From Deinococcales bacterium (lineage in GTDB: Bacteria; Deinococcota; Deinococci; Deinococcales; Trueperaceae), in assembly GCA_012515535.1 (NCBI GenBank), contig JAAYYF010000077.1, positions 1-64,000 on the forward strand: a stretch of DNA of 64,000 nucleotides. Reading direction: 5' to 3'. Both the position numbers and the translations under genes were made by a program. Position 1 is the first letter of the stretch. Each line of letters starts with the position of its first letter. Below are positions 49,260 through 57,228 of the stretch, piece after piece. The notes under the pieces were generated by a model. It did no database searches. It was not told the origin of the DNA and saw nothing but the letters and a program-made list of their open reading frames with translations.

Positions 49260-49275
49260 GGGGCCCACAGGCCCC
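49260..49275 (-). terminator. GC hairpin between rmlC and rmlB
   Basis: GGGGCC and GGCCCC arms enclose a four-base loop eight bases after the rmlC stop. Together with the downstream -10 box it suggests a break between rmlDC and rmlBA. Confidence 0.45.
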
Positions 49276-49282
49276 CTGGGGC

Positions 49283-49849
49283 CTAGGCGTACCCGAAGTC
49301 GAACTCGGCCGCCTCCAGGCGCGGCAGCGCGGCGTCCTTGGGCGAGAGCGTGGGCTCGAGGCCCGGCGCCGCGTCCAGCCCCCAGTCGATGGCCAACGTC
49401 GGGTCGTCCCACCGCACCCCGCGCTCGGCGGCCGGCGCGTACGGCTGGTCGACCTTGTAGAGCACGTCGGCCACGTCGGAGAGCACCAGGAAGCCGTGCG
49501 CGAAGCCGGGCGGTACCCAGAGCTGGTGCAGGTTCTCGTCGTCGAGCACGGCCTTGACGTGCTGCCCGAAGGTGGGCGAGCCGCGGCGCAGGTCGACGGC
49601 CACGTCGAGCACGCGCCCGCGCGTCACGCCGACCAGCTTCCCCTGGGCGTGCGCCGCCAGCTGGTAGTGCAGGCCGCGCAGGGTGCCGCGCCCGGAGCGC
49701 GAGTGGTTGTCCTGCGCCCAGCGCGAGGGCAGCCCGGCGACCGCCGAGGCGTCGGCGCGCCAACGTTCCAGGAAGAAGCCCCGCGCGTCGCGGTGCACCT
49801 TCGGCACCAGCAGCTTGACGTCGGGGATGCTCTGCGGCACGAGCTCCAT
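49283..49849 (-). CDS. rmlC: dTDP-4-dehydrorhamnose 3,5-epimerase
   Basis: A cupin epimerase, third step of dTDP-rhamnose synthesis. The 188-residue protein shows DVKLLVPKVHRDARGFFLER at the N-terminus, and QDNHSRSGRGTLRGLHYQ with the catalytic histidine. LRRGSPTFGQH and LWVPPGFAHGFLVLSDVADV follow, then the tyrosine-containing YKVDQPYAP. All core residues expected for RmlC are present. It begins at ATG, one base from the rmlD stop codon. Confidence 0.95.
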   Translation of the reverse strand: MELVPQSIPDVKLLVPKVHRDARGFFLERWRADASAVAGLPSRWAQDNHSRSGRGTLRGLHYQLAAHAQGKLVGVTRGRVLDVAVDLRRGSPTFGQHVKAVLDDENLHQLWVPPGFAHGFLVLSDVADVLYKVDQPYAPAAERGVRWDDPTLAIDWGLDAAPGLEPTLSPKDAALPRLEAAEFDFGYA

Positions 49850-50677
49850 CTAGCTACCTCGCTCCCCCGGGGCGGGCGGGCGGTCGTCGGCCGCTACCCC
49901 GTCGTCCTCGTGCGCGGCTGCGGCGCCCCCGCTCCACGCCTCGCGCAGCCGCCGCCAGCGGCTCACGTCGAGCGACACGTCGTCCGGCAGCGCCACCCCC
50001 GCCTCGCGCTTGCTGGCGCGCTGCACGTCGGGCGCGCGGCGCCGCGCCAGCTCGAGGACGCTCTTGCGCTCGGTGGCCACGTGCAGGGTGTCGTAGGGGA
50101 CCGCGCCGGCCGCGAAGCGCTCGATCACCTCGGCGAGCAGCGGCGCGATCACGTCCACGTAGTCCTGCGACGTGAACAGGTCGTCGAACGCCTTCGGGTA
50201 CGGCCACTCGCGGGGCCGGAAGCTGGTGCGCACGACCAGCGCACGGTCGTAGCCCCGCGCCGCCTCCTCGGCCACGAGCTTCGTGAGGGCGTAGTAGTTG
50301 CGCGTCGGGCCGGGGGTGTCGTCCTCGCGGTAGCCGCCGCGGTCGCCGTAGAACACGTAGTCGGTCGAGACGTGCAGGAAGCGCGCGCCCGCCACGCGCG
50401 CGGCCGCCACCAGCCGGCGCGTGCCCTCCACGTTGACGCGCCAGCAGGCCTCGCGCTCGCGCTCGGCGCCGGCCACGTCGGTGTAGGCCGCGCAGTGCAC
50501 CACCAGCCGCGGCCGCAGGCGGGCGAAGCCGCGCGCGACGCTCGCGTCGTCGGTGACGTCCAGCTCGGCGCGGGTGGGGGCGACCAGGTGGGGGAGGAGC
50601 AGGCGCAGCTCGCGCCCGAGGCGGCCGCCGCCGCCCGTGAGGAGCGCCGCCCCGGGCGCCGGCCCGCTCTGGCTCAA
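49850..50677 (-). CDS. rmlD: dTDP-4-dehydrorhamnose reductase-like protein
   Basis: An SDR-fold reductase, last step of dTDP-rhamnose synthesis. The 275-residue protein has LLTGGGGRLGRELRLLLP, LVVHCAAYTDVAGAERE, HVSTDYVFYGDRGGY and the active-site YYALTK. The C-terminal third is shorter and more arginine-rich than in classic RmlD, so activity on another dTDP-keto sugar is possible. The start is TTG 50677, overlapping the TGA of the Wzz gene as TTGA. It sits directly before rmlC. Confidence 0.85.
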   Translation of the reverse strand: MSQSGPAPGAALLTGGGGRLGRELRLLLPHLVAPTRAELDVTDDASVARGFARLRPRLVVHCAAYTDVAGAEREREACWRVNVEGTRRLVAAARVAGARFLHVSTDYVFYGDRGGYREDDTPGPTRNYYALTKLVAEEAARGYDRALVVRTSFRPREWPYPKAFDDLFTSQDYVDVIAPLLAEVIERFAAGAVPYDTLHVATERKSVLELARRRAPDVQRASKREAGVALPDDVSLDVSRWRRLREAWSGGAAAAHEDDGVAADDRPPAPGERGS

Positions 50678-52047
50678 CGCTCGTCCGCCAGGCGCCCGTC
50701 GATGCGGTCGCTGGTGCGGCGCGGGTTGCCGCTCACCTGGTCGATCTCCAGCTCGCGCCCGTGCGGCCCGGGCCCCAGGTCGGGGTCGGGCGCGCGCACC
50801 GCGGCGCGCAGGAACACCACCAGCGTGGCCAGCAGGCCCGCCACCAGGGCCGCGGCCAGGGTGAGCGTGAGGCGGCTGCGCGCCTCGGGCTGGATGGGTG
50901 GCGTGGCGGGCACCACCACCTTGGCGGCGGTGCCGATCATCCCCTGCTGCAGGCGGATCAGGGGCGTCAGCGCGGACACGCTCTCGTAGGCGCGCAGCGC
51001 CGTGCGCCGCGCCAGCTCGAGCTGCTCGAAGCGCTGGTTCATCTCGGTGAGCTGCGTGCGCAGCGCGGCGTACTCGCCGTTGGAGCCGTTGAGGGTCACC
51101 CGCAGCTGCTCGCGCTCGGCCAGGTAGCCGGCCAGCTGGCTGGTGAGGGTCTCGACCTGGGTACGCGTCACGAGGGTGAGCAGGTCCTGCCCACCGGTGG
51201 TGGCGCCCGGCGGCAGCTGCGCCAGGGCGCGCTCGAGCTGCGCGGCGGTGCCCTCGTCGAGCGCCCCCGAGCCGACCATGGCGCGCAGCTGCGCCTCCAG
51301 GGAGCCGCTGCCCGTGCCCGACCGCGCCTCGAGGGCGGACTGGAGCAGGTCGCGCTGGGCCCGGCTCGAGGCGATCAGGTTGTCGAGCTCTGCCAGGCGC
51401 ATCATGGCGTCGCGCTGCAGCTGCAGGTGCACCGCGATCTGGGCGCCGACGGCGTTGCGGTCGTCCTGCTCGGCGAACTCGGTGAGCTGCTGGCGCACCG
51501 CGTTCAGCTCGGCCTCGCGCTGGGCGAGCTCGCGCGCCGAGGCGTCGGCGTTGGCGTTGACCGACTGCGACAGCGCGGCGGTGGTGGCCTCCACGGTGGC
51601 TTGCGCCCAGGCGTTGGCGCGCTGGGCGGCCTCCTGGGGGTCGGGGGCCGTGACCAGGTGCGCGACCGCGAGCTGGCCGCGCGCCTGCTGCGAGGTGTCG
51701 ATGGGGTTGAGCTCGAGCGAGCCGGCCAGCTCGCGCAGCCGCGCCACGTCGCTCTGGTTCACGCCGAAGGCGGCCGCCAGCACGTCGGAGCGGTGGGCGA
51801 TGGCCGCGTAGCTGCTGAAGCCGATGCCGGCGGGCGGCAGCAGCCAGGCGGCCTCCTCGCTGGTGGTGCTGGGGGCCGGCACGTTGACCTGCACGGTGGC
51901 GCCGGCCACGTAGCGGTCGGGGCGCGACCCCAGGTAGAGGTAGGCGGCGGCGCCCGCCACCAGCGCGGCCAGCACGATGGCCAGGAGGCCGGAGCGGAAG
52001 ATCAGGTAGAGCTCGCGCAGCGAGATCTCGTCACGAGGTTCGTACAC
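50674..52047 (-). CDS. Wzz-family polysaccharide chain-length determinant
   Basis: A 457-residue inner-membrane protein with TM1 (FRSGLLAIVLAALVAGAAAYL, about 17-37 in its core), a Wzz domain, long coiled-coil segments (about 150-360) and TM2 (LAAALVAGLLATLVVFLRA, about 402-420). A proline-rich segment IQPEARSRLTL precedes TM2, as in family members. It controls glycan length together with the polymerase. It has no kinase domain, unlike the protein at 42284. The GTG start has GGAGG upstream. It is the first gene of the unit continuing through rmlD and rmlC. Confidence 0.88.
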   Translation of the reverse strand: MYEPRDEISLRELYLIFRSGLLAIVLAALVAGAAAYLYLGSRPDRYVAGATVQVNVPAPSTTSEEAAWLLPPAGIGFSSYAAIAHRSDVLAAAFGVNQSDVARLRELAGSLELNPIDTSQQARGQLAVAHLVTAPDPQEAAQRANAWAQATVEATTAALSQSVNANADASARELAQREAELNAVRQQLTEFAEQDDRNAVGAQIAVHLQLQRDAMMRLAELDNLIASSRAQRDLLQSALEARSGTGSGSLEAQLRAMVGSGALDEGTAAQLERALAQLPPGATTGGQDLLTLVTRTQVETLTSQLAGYLAEREQLRVTLNGSNGEYAALRTQLTEMNQRFEQLELARRTALRAYESVSALTPLIRLQQGMIGTAAKVVVPATPPIQPEARSRLTLTLAAALVAGLLATLVVFLRAAVRAPDPDLGPGPHGRELEIDQVSGNPRRTSDRIDGRLADER

Positions 52048-52175
52048 TAGGTGCCTCCACGACTGCCACAGGATACGTCACGGCGGCGGTGGGGCTTCGG
52101 CCCTGCGGTGGGCGGGTCAGGCGTGACCGAGGCCCGCCCGGCCGGCGGACGCGGCACGCGGACCGGCCCCGCGCC

Positions 52176-53234
52176 TCATCGCCGGACGCGGCGTAGCATC
52201 CCCTCGGCTTGGAAGAGCTCGAGCCACGGCTTCAGCTGGCCGAGCTCGAGCCCGAGGCGCGTGGCGCAGCGCTGCAGCGTGTCGCCGCTGCCCAGCGCCT
52301 CCAGGACGCGCTGGCCGTCGCGGCCGTGCTCGGCGCGCAGGCTCATGCTCAGCTCGGTCATGGGGTCGAGGGCGTCGCGGCCGCGCAGCGTGAGCTGGAA
52401 GCGTTGGTCCTCCCAGCCCGGCGGCTCGCTGGGCAGCGCGATCTCGGGCGCCCTGGCGACGCTCTCCTCGGCCAGCGCGTAGCGCCGCTGCGGGCCGCTC
52501 GTCTCGCCGGGCACCAGCAGGAACGGCTGGCCGGCCTTCCAGTAGCGGTAGCCCGCCGGCGTGACCTCCAGTCCCGAGAAGGCCGGGGCGTCGGGGGGCA
52601 CGGTGCGCTCGAGCGCCAGCGCGGTGACGGGCGTCATCAGCGCCGGGTCGAGGGGCTCGAGCTCCAGCGTGCCGCCGGCCTGCGGCTGGCCGGCGCGCTG
52701 CAGCGCCCGCAGCGCCTCGGCGTGGCTGTGGAGGTCGCCGTCGGTCTCGTGTACCGCGGCGCGGATGCTGCCCTTGAGCAGCAGCGCCAGCGCGGCGCCG
52801 TCGCGCTCGCGGTAGGCGATGGCGCCGTCGAACTCCGACGCCGCCAGGCCGTCTAGGAGCCGGGGTAGCTCGACGGCGCCCGGGCGCAGGCGCTCGGGCG
52901 GCGCCAGGCGCGGCAGGGCGCGCGGCAGGACCGAGGCGCTCAGCGGGTCGCGGGCGGGCAGGCGCGGCAGGTCGGTGGGCTCGTGCGGGTTGAGGTGGAA
53001 GCGCTGGCCGGGCTCGCCGAGGCCGTCGTAGCCGCCGAGGCGGAAGCTGGCCTCGACCTGGCCCTTGGCCAGCAGCAGGATCAGCGCCCCGGTGGGGTCC
53101 GAGAGGGCCAGCGTGCCGGTGAAGCGCAGGCCGCGCAGGCTCTCGAGCAGCGCTTCGGCCGGCAGGTCGCCGGTGTCGCCGAGCAGGGCGTGGCCGGCGC
53201 TGGTGGCGCGGCGTGCGGCGGGCTCGACGGTCAC
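52176..53234 (-). CDS. DUF4388-type protein (PATAN-like), function unknown
   Basis: A 352-residue soluble protein. Residues of about 15-60 (LGDTGDLPAEALLESLRGLR, then FTGTLALSDPTGALILLLAK) match the DUF4388 start, in which a small domain senses or binds partners in gliding, pilus and signalling proteins. A second similar unit appears near 125-175 (LPRLLDGLAASEFDGAIAYRE). The C-terminus (DTLQRCATRLGLELGQLKPW) looks like a winged helix. No enzyme motif is visible. It is translationally coupled to the NUDIX gene (GTGA overlap). A second DUF4388 protein is at 62878. Confidence 0.65.
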   Translation of the reverse strand: MTVEPAARRATSAGHALLGDTGDLPAEALLESLRGLRFTGTLALSDPTGALILLLAKGQVEASFRLGGYDGLGEPGQRFHLNPHEPTDLPRLPARDPLSASVLPRALPRLAPPERLRPGAVELPRLLDGLAASEFDGAIAYRERDGAALALLLKGSIRAAVHETDGDLHSHAEALRALQRAGQPQAGGTLELEPLDPALMTPVTALALERTVPPDAPAFSGLEVTPAGYRYWKAGQPFLLVPGETSGPQRRYALAEESVARAPEIALPSEPPGWEDQRFQLTLRGRDALDPMTELSMSLRAEHGRDGQRVLEALGSGDTLQRCATRLGLELGQLKPWLELFQAEGMLRRVRR

Positions 53235-53764
53235 CCGTCGTCCTCGGGGTACGGCTCGCCGCTCTCGCGGACGGGCGTGGTGCCGTCGGGCTGCTGGGGG
53301 TCGCGTACCGCCCCCGCCTCGCCGGCCGCGGCCAGGACCTGGCTGAGCAGCGCGCGGTCGTTCTCGTGGGTCAGGCGCCGGAGCGCCTCGGCGGGCGGCA
53401 GGAAGGCGCCGTCGGGGAAGGTGGCCTCGGTGAGGGTGGGCGCCTCGGCGTCGGTGAGGCAGGCGAACCAGGTGATCTCGCGCTCCTCGCCGCGCGGGTT
53501 GCGGTAGCTGGTGGTCCAGGAGCGCTCGGGCTCGGGGCAGGTGGCGCGCACGCCGGCCTCCTCCTCGACCTCGCGCAGGGCGGCCTCGAGGAGCGTCTCG
53601 CCCGGCTCGGGGTGGCCCTTGGGGAAGACCCAGGCGCCGTCCTGGTGGTGCAGCACCAGCACGCGCCCGTGGCGGTCGAACACCACCCCGCCGGCGCCGG
53701 GCACGCGCTCGGCGCCGCCCCGCGGCGGCTCGTTCGCTCCCAGGCGGTCGTCGGCAGGCGTCAT
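53231..53764 (-). CDS. NUDIX hydrolase
   Basis: A 177-residue hydrolase of nucleoside diphosphates linked to another moiety. The complete NUDIX box spans residues 50-72 (G50, E56, R64-E65, E68, E69, G71), flanked by AGGVVFDRHGRVLVLHHQDG. The motif and the HHQDGAWVFPKGHPEPGE wording resemble diadenosine-polyphosphate or 8-oxo-type enzymes, but the substrate cannot be fixed. Deinococci encode many NUDIX proteins. A TAGCAT box lies nine bases before the ATG, so any leader is very short. Confidence 0.9.
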   Translation of the reverse strand: MTPADDRLGANEPPRGGAERVPGAGGVVFDRHGRVLVLHHQDGAWVFPKGHPEPGETLLEAALREVEEEAGVRATCPEPERSWTTSYRNPRGEEREITWFACLTDAEAPTLTEATFPDGAFLPPAEALRRLTHENDRALLSQVLAAAGEAGAVRDPQQPDGTTPVRESGEPYPEDDG

Positions 53765-53899
53765 CGTGGCGCAATGCTACCACTGGCGCCGGGCGGCCCG
53801 GAGGCGCGCTGCGTCACGCGGGCGCGGGCGGCCGCGGTGGCGGGCCGGGCTGGGGTCGGGGAGGGCGGTCGCGGGCGGGCGCTGCTCGTCGCGCGGGGG

Positions 53900-55471
53900 T
53901 CAGCGCTGCGCGGTGATGCCGCCGTTGCGCAGGAACTCCAGCACCCCATCGGCGAGCGCCCGCGCCAGCGTCTGCTGGTACGCCTCGGTGGCGAGCTTGC
54001 GGCCCTCTTCGGGGTTGCTCACGAAGCCCAGCTCCACCAGGATGGCCGGGATGCGCGCGTTGCGGATCACGTAGAAGAGGTTGGAGCGCACGCCGCGGTC
54101 GGCGGCGCCGGTGGCCGACACCAGGTGGCGCTGCACCGACTCGGCCAGGCTGCGCGAGAAGTTGAGCTGCGCCTCGCGCAGGATGTCGCCGGCCAGGTCG
54201 GTGGCGACGCGGCGCGCCTCGGCGGTGAGGGCCTCGCCCTCGGCGCCGCCGCCGTTCTCGCGGATGGCGCGCTCGATCATGCCGGGCTCGAGCGGCTCGC
54301 CGAACACGAAGGTCTCGATGCCGTGGGCGCTGGCGCTGTGCGCGGCGTTGGCGTGGATCGACACGAACACGTTGCGGTCGGAGCTCGAGAACAGCGAGCG
54401 CTGCTGCAGCGTCAGGAAGGTGTCGTCGCCGCGCGTGAGGATGACCTCGATGCCCTCGCGCTCCAGCAGCGCCTTGAGCTTCAGCGCCACCGACAGCACC
54501 ACCCACTTCTCGGTGGCGTAGCGCGAGGAGGCGCCCGGGTCGTGGCCGCCGTGGCCGGCGTCGATCACGACCACCTGGCGCTGCTCGGGCACGGTGGTGA
54601 GGGCCACGGGGGCCTCGACGACCGGGGCGGCGGGCGCGTCGCCGGTGGCCAGCGCCATGACGGCGGCGCCCACCAGGCCGGGCGCGAAGTCGACGTACAC
54701 GGTGCGCACGTCGCCCTTGTCGACCTCGCCCACGCGGAAGCCGCGCCCCGCGGGGTCGAGCTCGTGGCGGGTGCGCACCGCCAGGCTCACGGTGCCGTTG
54801 CCGTTGCCCACGCTGAGGGTTGTGAGGTTGGCGTCGTCGATGGTGAGGCTCACGTCCTCGGAGCGCGCCCCGGGGAAGACCAGCAGCAGCGTGGAGCCGT
54901 CGGCGGCCACCTGGTAGCCGGCGCTGGCGGGGATGTCGACCGCCACGCGCGACACGCCGTCGGTGATGCCGGTGCGCGGGCGGGGGATGGCGTAGCCGAA
55001 GCGCGTGGCCGTGTCGACGGTGACCAGGCGCCGGTCGCCGACCCAGCCGCTCTCGCCCTCGAACGCCCGAGCCAGCGGGGCGATGGGCACGTACGACACG
55101 CCGTCGACGAGGATGGCCATGGGGCTCGCGAGCGTGGACTCGCCCTCCACGGGCGGGTCGACGCTGACCACGCCGGGCGCCTTGACGAGGCCGGCCGCGA
55201 CGTCGGAGGTGGCGCGGAAGCGCGCGGTGCGGAAGCCGTCGGTGAAGCGCAGGACGCGCTGGTCGGCCAGGTACTCGACCTTCAGGCCCATCGCCTCGGC
55301 CAGCGGCGCGGCGCGGGCGAAGGCGTTGGCGCTGTCGCCGTGCTCGATGAAGTAGTAGGGGCCGGCCGCGTCGACGAGGTCGCCGTCCACCGCCAGGTAG
55401 TTGTGGCGCTGCTGCGCGCTCGCGCAGGCCAGGGTCAGGAGCAGGATCAGAGCCAGGAAGATGCGCGCCAC
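53900..55471 (-). CDS. N-acetylmuramoyl-L-alanine amidase (amidase_3)
   Basis: A secreted zinc amidase that cuts the bond between muramic acid and the stem peptide. The 523-residue protein begins with a signal peptide (FLALILLLTLACASAQ). Two copper-amine-oxidase-like/AMIN-type stretches follow, probably for wall binding. From about residue 300 comes the catalytic domain: VVVIDAGHGGHDPGAS (zinc His), the zinc-ligand Glu in the following helix region, FVSIHANAAHS (zinc His), and ILVELGFVSNPEEG with the catalytic glutamate. An insertion of about 40 residues follows SIHAN. The GTG start lies ten bases after a TACACT box without a Shine-Dalgarno. Confidence 0.93.
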   Translation of the reverse strand: MARIFLALILLLTLACASAQQRHNYLAVDGDLVDAAGPYYFIEHGDSANAFARAAPLAEAMGLKVEYLADQRVLRFTDGFRTARFRATSDVAAGLVKAPGVVSVDPPVEGESTLASPMAILVDGVSYVPIAPLARAFEGESGWVGDRRLVTVDTATRFGYAIPRPRTGITDGVSRVAVDIPASAGYQVAADGSTLLLVFPGARSEDVSLTIDDANLTTLSVGNGNGTVSLAVRTRHELDPAGRGFRVGEVDKGDVRTVYVDFAPGLVGAAVMALATGDAPAAPVVEAPVALTTVPEQRQVVVIDAGHGGHDPGASSRYATEKWVVLSVALKLKALLEREGIEVILTRGDDTFLTLQQRSLFSSSDRNVFVSIHANAAHSASAHGIETFVFGEPLEPGMIERAIRENGGGAEGEALTAEARRVATDLAGDILREAQLNFSRSLAESVQRHLVSATGAADRGVRSNLFYVIRNARIPAILVELGFVSNPEEGRKLATEAYQQTLARALADGVLEFLRNGGITAQR

Positions 55472-55481
55472 GTCAGGGCGA

Positions 55482-55487
55482 AGTGTA
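55482..55487 (-). promoter_or_regulatory. -10 box TACACT of the amidase gene, very short leader
   Basis: TACACT on the minus strand ends ten bases before the GTG start, predicting a leader of only three or four bases. No ribosome-binding site is present. Confidence 0.45.
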
Positions 55488-55557
55488 ACATCGCCCCCCG
55501 CGCCCTTTGCATGAGGGAGTTCGCTTCAGGAGCGGTTCATCGCGTGGTGAACGGGCC

Positions 55558-55881
55558 TCAGCGCGAGCCGGTGGTCCGACCAGTGTCGTCGCCGTCCTCG
55601 AGCTGCCGCAGCCGCCGCTGCACCGCCTCCTCGGTGGTGAGCGCGGCCGCCCCCTGCTCGAGGTGCTGGTAGAGCTGCTCGACGTCGTTGCGCAGGCGCG
55701 TGATCAGCTCGGCCGACTCCTGGAAGTGGTGGGCCACCTCGCCCTGGAAGCGGTCGAGCGCCGCCTGCATGCGTCGCAGGCGCACCTCGTTGGGGCGCCG
55801 CCGCCCGAGCCACCACACCACGCCGGCGCCCAGCAGCGCGCCGGCCACGAAAGCGATGGAGAGCCAAGCCCAGAGGGTCAT
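55558..55881 (-). CDS. YhcB/ZapG-like membrane protein (DUF1043)
   Basis: A 107-residue protein with one N-terminal membrane helix (LWAWLSIAFVAGALLGAGVV, residues 3-22), a short basic segment and a coiled coil. The segment VAHHFQESAELITRLRNDVEQLYQHLEQGA, of which HFQESAELITRLRND and LYQHL are the key parts, matches the conserved core of DUF1043 (E. coli YhcB/ZapG: HF..SAEL......D...LYQH). In E. coli that protein links cell division and envelope growth. Here it lies beside a cell-wall amidase. The ATG has no Shine-Dalgarno; a TAGACT box ends eight bases upstream. Confidence 0.7.
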   Translation of the reverse strand: MTLWAWLSIAFVAGALLGAGVVWWLGRRRPNEVRLRRMQAALDRFQGEVAHHFQESAELITRLRNDVEQLYQHLEQGAAALTTEEAVQRRLRQLEDGDDTGRTTGSR

Positions 55882-55889
55882 CTGGCAGG

Positions 55890-55895
55890 AGTCTA
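55890..55895 (-). promoter_or_regulatory. -10 box TAGACT of the YhcB-like gene
   Basis: TAGACT on the minus strand is followed by eight bases and the ATG. It lies back to back with the plus-strand box at 55912-55917, so a 42-base region serves two divergent genes. Confidence 0.5.
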
Positions 55896-55911
55896 GCCCG
55901 TGGCGGTGCCC

Positions 55912-55917
55912 TACACT
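55912..55917 (+). promoter_or_regulatory. -10 box TACACT of the HExxH gene, leaderless arrangement
   Basis: TACACT is followed by CGTGGC and GTG 55924. No ribosome-binding site is present. Confidence 0.5.
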
Positions 55918-55923
55918 CGTGGC

Positions 55924-56748
55924 GTGTCCCACCAGCACGGTCGTCCCAGCCACGGTCTCACCGGCGTCTACCTGCGGCCGCTGCCCGACGAGCTGGTGCC
56001 GGCGCGCCACTCCGCGGGCGCGCGCATGCGGGCGCGGCAGCTCCAGGCGTTCCTGCGGCCGCTGCACGCCGTGGCGGCGCCGGTGCTGGAGCCCAGCGGC
56101 GAGCTGACGCTGGTGGTGGCCGGGCAGGGCGACTGGCGCCGCCTGTGCAGCTACGCCTACGGCCTGCCGTTCACCCGCAACGGCCCCGGCGAGCGCGCCG
56201 CCATCATGGCCGCCGCCGACTACCAGCCCCGCTTCCTGCGGCGCTTCGACGAGCTGATGCTGGAGGCGGGCCGCGCGGGGGTGCGGGCGCCGGCGCAGGT
56301 GGAGGAGTTCGTCGACCTGATGGTGGGCCACGAGTGGGGCCACGCGATCGGCAACCTCTCGGGCCTCCGCACGCGCGTCAAGTGGCTCGACGAGCTGATC
56401 GCCAGCTACCTGTTCGTGGCCGCGCTGCACGCCGCCGGCCAGGAGGCGCTGCTGGCGCGGCTCGGTGCGTGGGTGGAGCTGCAGCTGGCCGGCGGCGCGC
56501 CGGCGGCGGGCGACCTGGCCGACTTCGAGTACCCGCGCACCCGGGCGGGCTGGACGAAGCTGCTGTGGTACCAGGGGGTGTTCACGGAGCGCGCGCTGGA
56601 GCTGGCGCCGCGGCGGGGGTGGTCGTTCCCCCTGGAGCTGCGGGAGGCGTTGCCCGCGGCCGACCGCGGCGAGCTGGCCCGCGCCCTGGTGGCGGTGGAG
56701 CCGAGCTTCAAGCCGTGGTTCGCGGTGTTCGGGCGCCCGAAGGGGTGA
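55924..56748 (+). CDS. Predicted HExxH zinc metallopeptidase-like protein, function unknown
   Basis: I do not recognise a named family. The 274-residue protein has the zincin motif H136-E-W-G-H140 within DLMVGHEWGHAIGNLSG. Twenty or so residues later KWLDELIASYLF places a glutamate where gluzincins have their third ligand. The N-terminal half (SGELTLVVAGQGDWRRLCSY) is mixed alpha/beta; the C-terminal part is helical. There is no signal peptide, so it should be cytoplasmic. I choose GTG 55924, because the TACACT box six bases upstream predicts a leaderless message; GTG 55900 lies upstream of that box. It is divergent from the YhcB-like gene. Confidence 0.65.
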   Translation: MSHQHGRPSHGLTGVYLRPLPDELVPARHSAGARMRARQLQAFLRPLHAVAAPVLEPSGELTLVVAGQGDWRRLCSYAYGLPFTRNGPGERAAIMAAADYQPRFLRRFDELMLEAGRAGVRAPAQVEEFVDLMVGHEWGHAIGNLSGLRTRVKWLDELIASYLFVAALHAAGQEALLARLGAWVELQLAGGAPAAGDLADFEYPRTRAGWTKLLWYQGVFTERALELAPRRGWSFPLELREALPAADRGELARALVAVEPSFKPWFAVFGRPKG

Positions 56749-56805
56749 CGGGCGCGAAGCGTGCGCGCCGCGAGGCCGGCGTCCGCTCGGCGGGCGGCGT
56801 ACGTA

Positions 56806-57121
56806 GGGTCGCTCCACGGCAGGGTTCCGAACCGCGACATCCTAGCCTCGGGCGTGGCGCGTTCCGTAACGCGACATCGTAGGTACGAGCCTCGTGCCCG
56901 ACGCGAAACGGGTCGGCGGCGACGTGGGCGCGCTAGGCAGCCACCTCGACGGCTGGGCGCGCGAAGGATCGTGGCCCCGGACGGCTCGTAGCCGATGAAC
57001 GCGTCCTGGACGGCACCGGCGTGCGTTCGCCCGCGGGCGCCGCGCTAGCGTCGAGCGTTACGTAACGCTCGACGCTAGGCCTTCCAGTTGCGCGGGCCGG
57101 AACCCTGCCGTGGAGCGACCC
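56806..57121. mobile_element. 316-bp non-coding element with perfect 24-bp terminal inverted repeats (MITE-like)
   Basis: The left end 56806-56829 starts GGGTCGCTCCACGG and is repeated, perfectly inverted, at 57098-57121. Five further matching bases (CCGCG) follow after a two-base mismatch. Inside are the duplicated string CGCGACATC (56832 and 56871 area), an imperfect palindrome CGCGTT-CCGT-AACGCG, and a perfect 34-bp palindrome at 57045-57078. No transposase frame exists inside, and I see no clear target-site duplication. A miniature transposable element is the simplest reading; a large regulatory or structural element is possible. Confidence 0.55.
57045..57078. repeat. Perfect 34-bp palindrome
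   Basis: Two 17-base arms meet without a spacer at TTACGTAA; the outer bases are CTAGCG...CGCTAG. It lies near the right end of the inverted-repeat element. It can extrude as a cruciform or serve as a two-fold binding site. Confidence 0.85.
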
Positions 57122-57228
57122 GACCCCCTCGGCCCCGCCTGCCCGCGAGCGGGACACCCCTGACCGTCCGCGAACGCCGTCGCCCGCACGGACCGCGCTC
57201 GCGCCGCGCGCCCGCGCCCCACCACGGG

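Larger units (their letters stand above)
56749..57228. other. 480-base gene-free region holding a structured repeat element
   Basis: This gap separates two converging genes. Most of it is the 316-bp inverted-repeat element described separately. Outside the element I see no gene, promoter or RNA. Open frames across it have no initiation signals and no family-like content. Confidence 0.6.
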
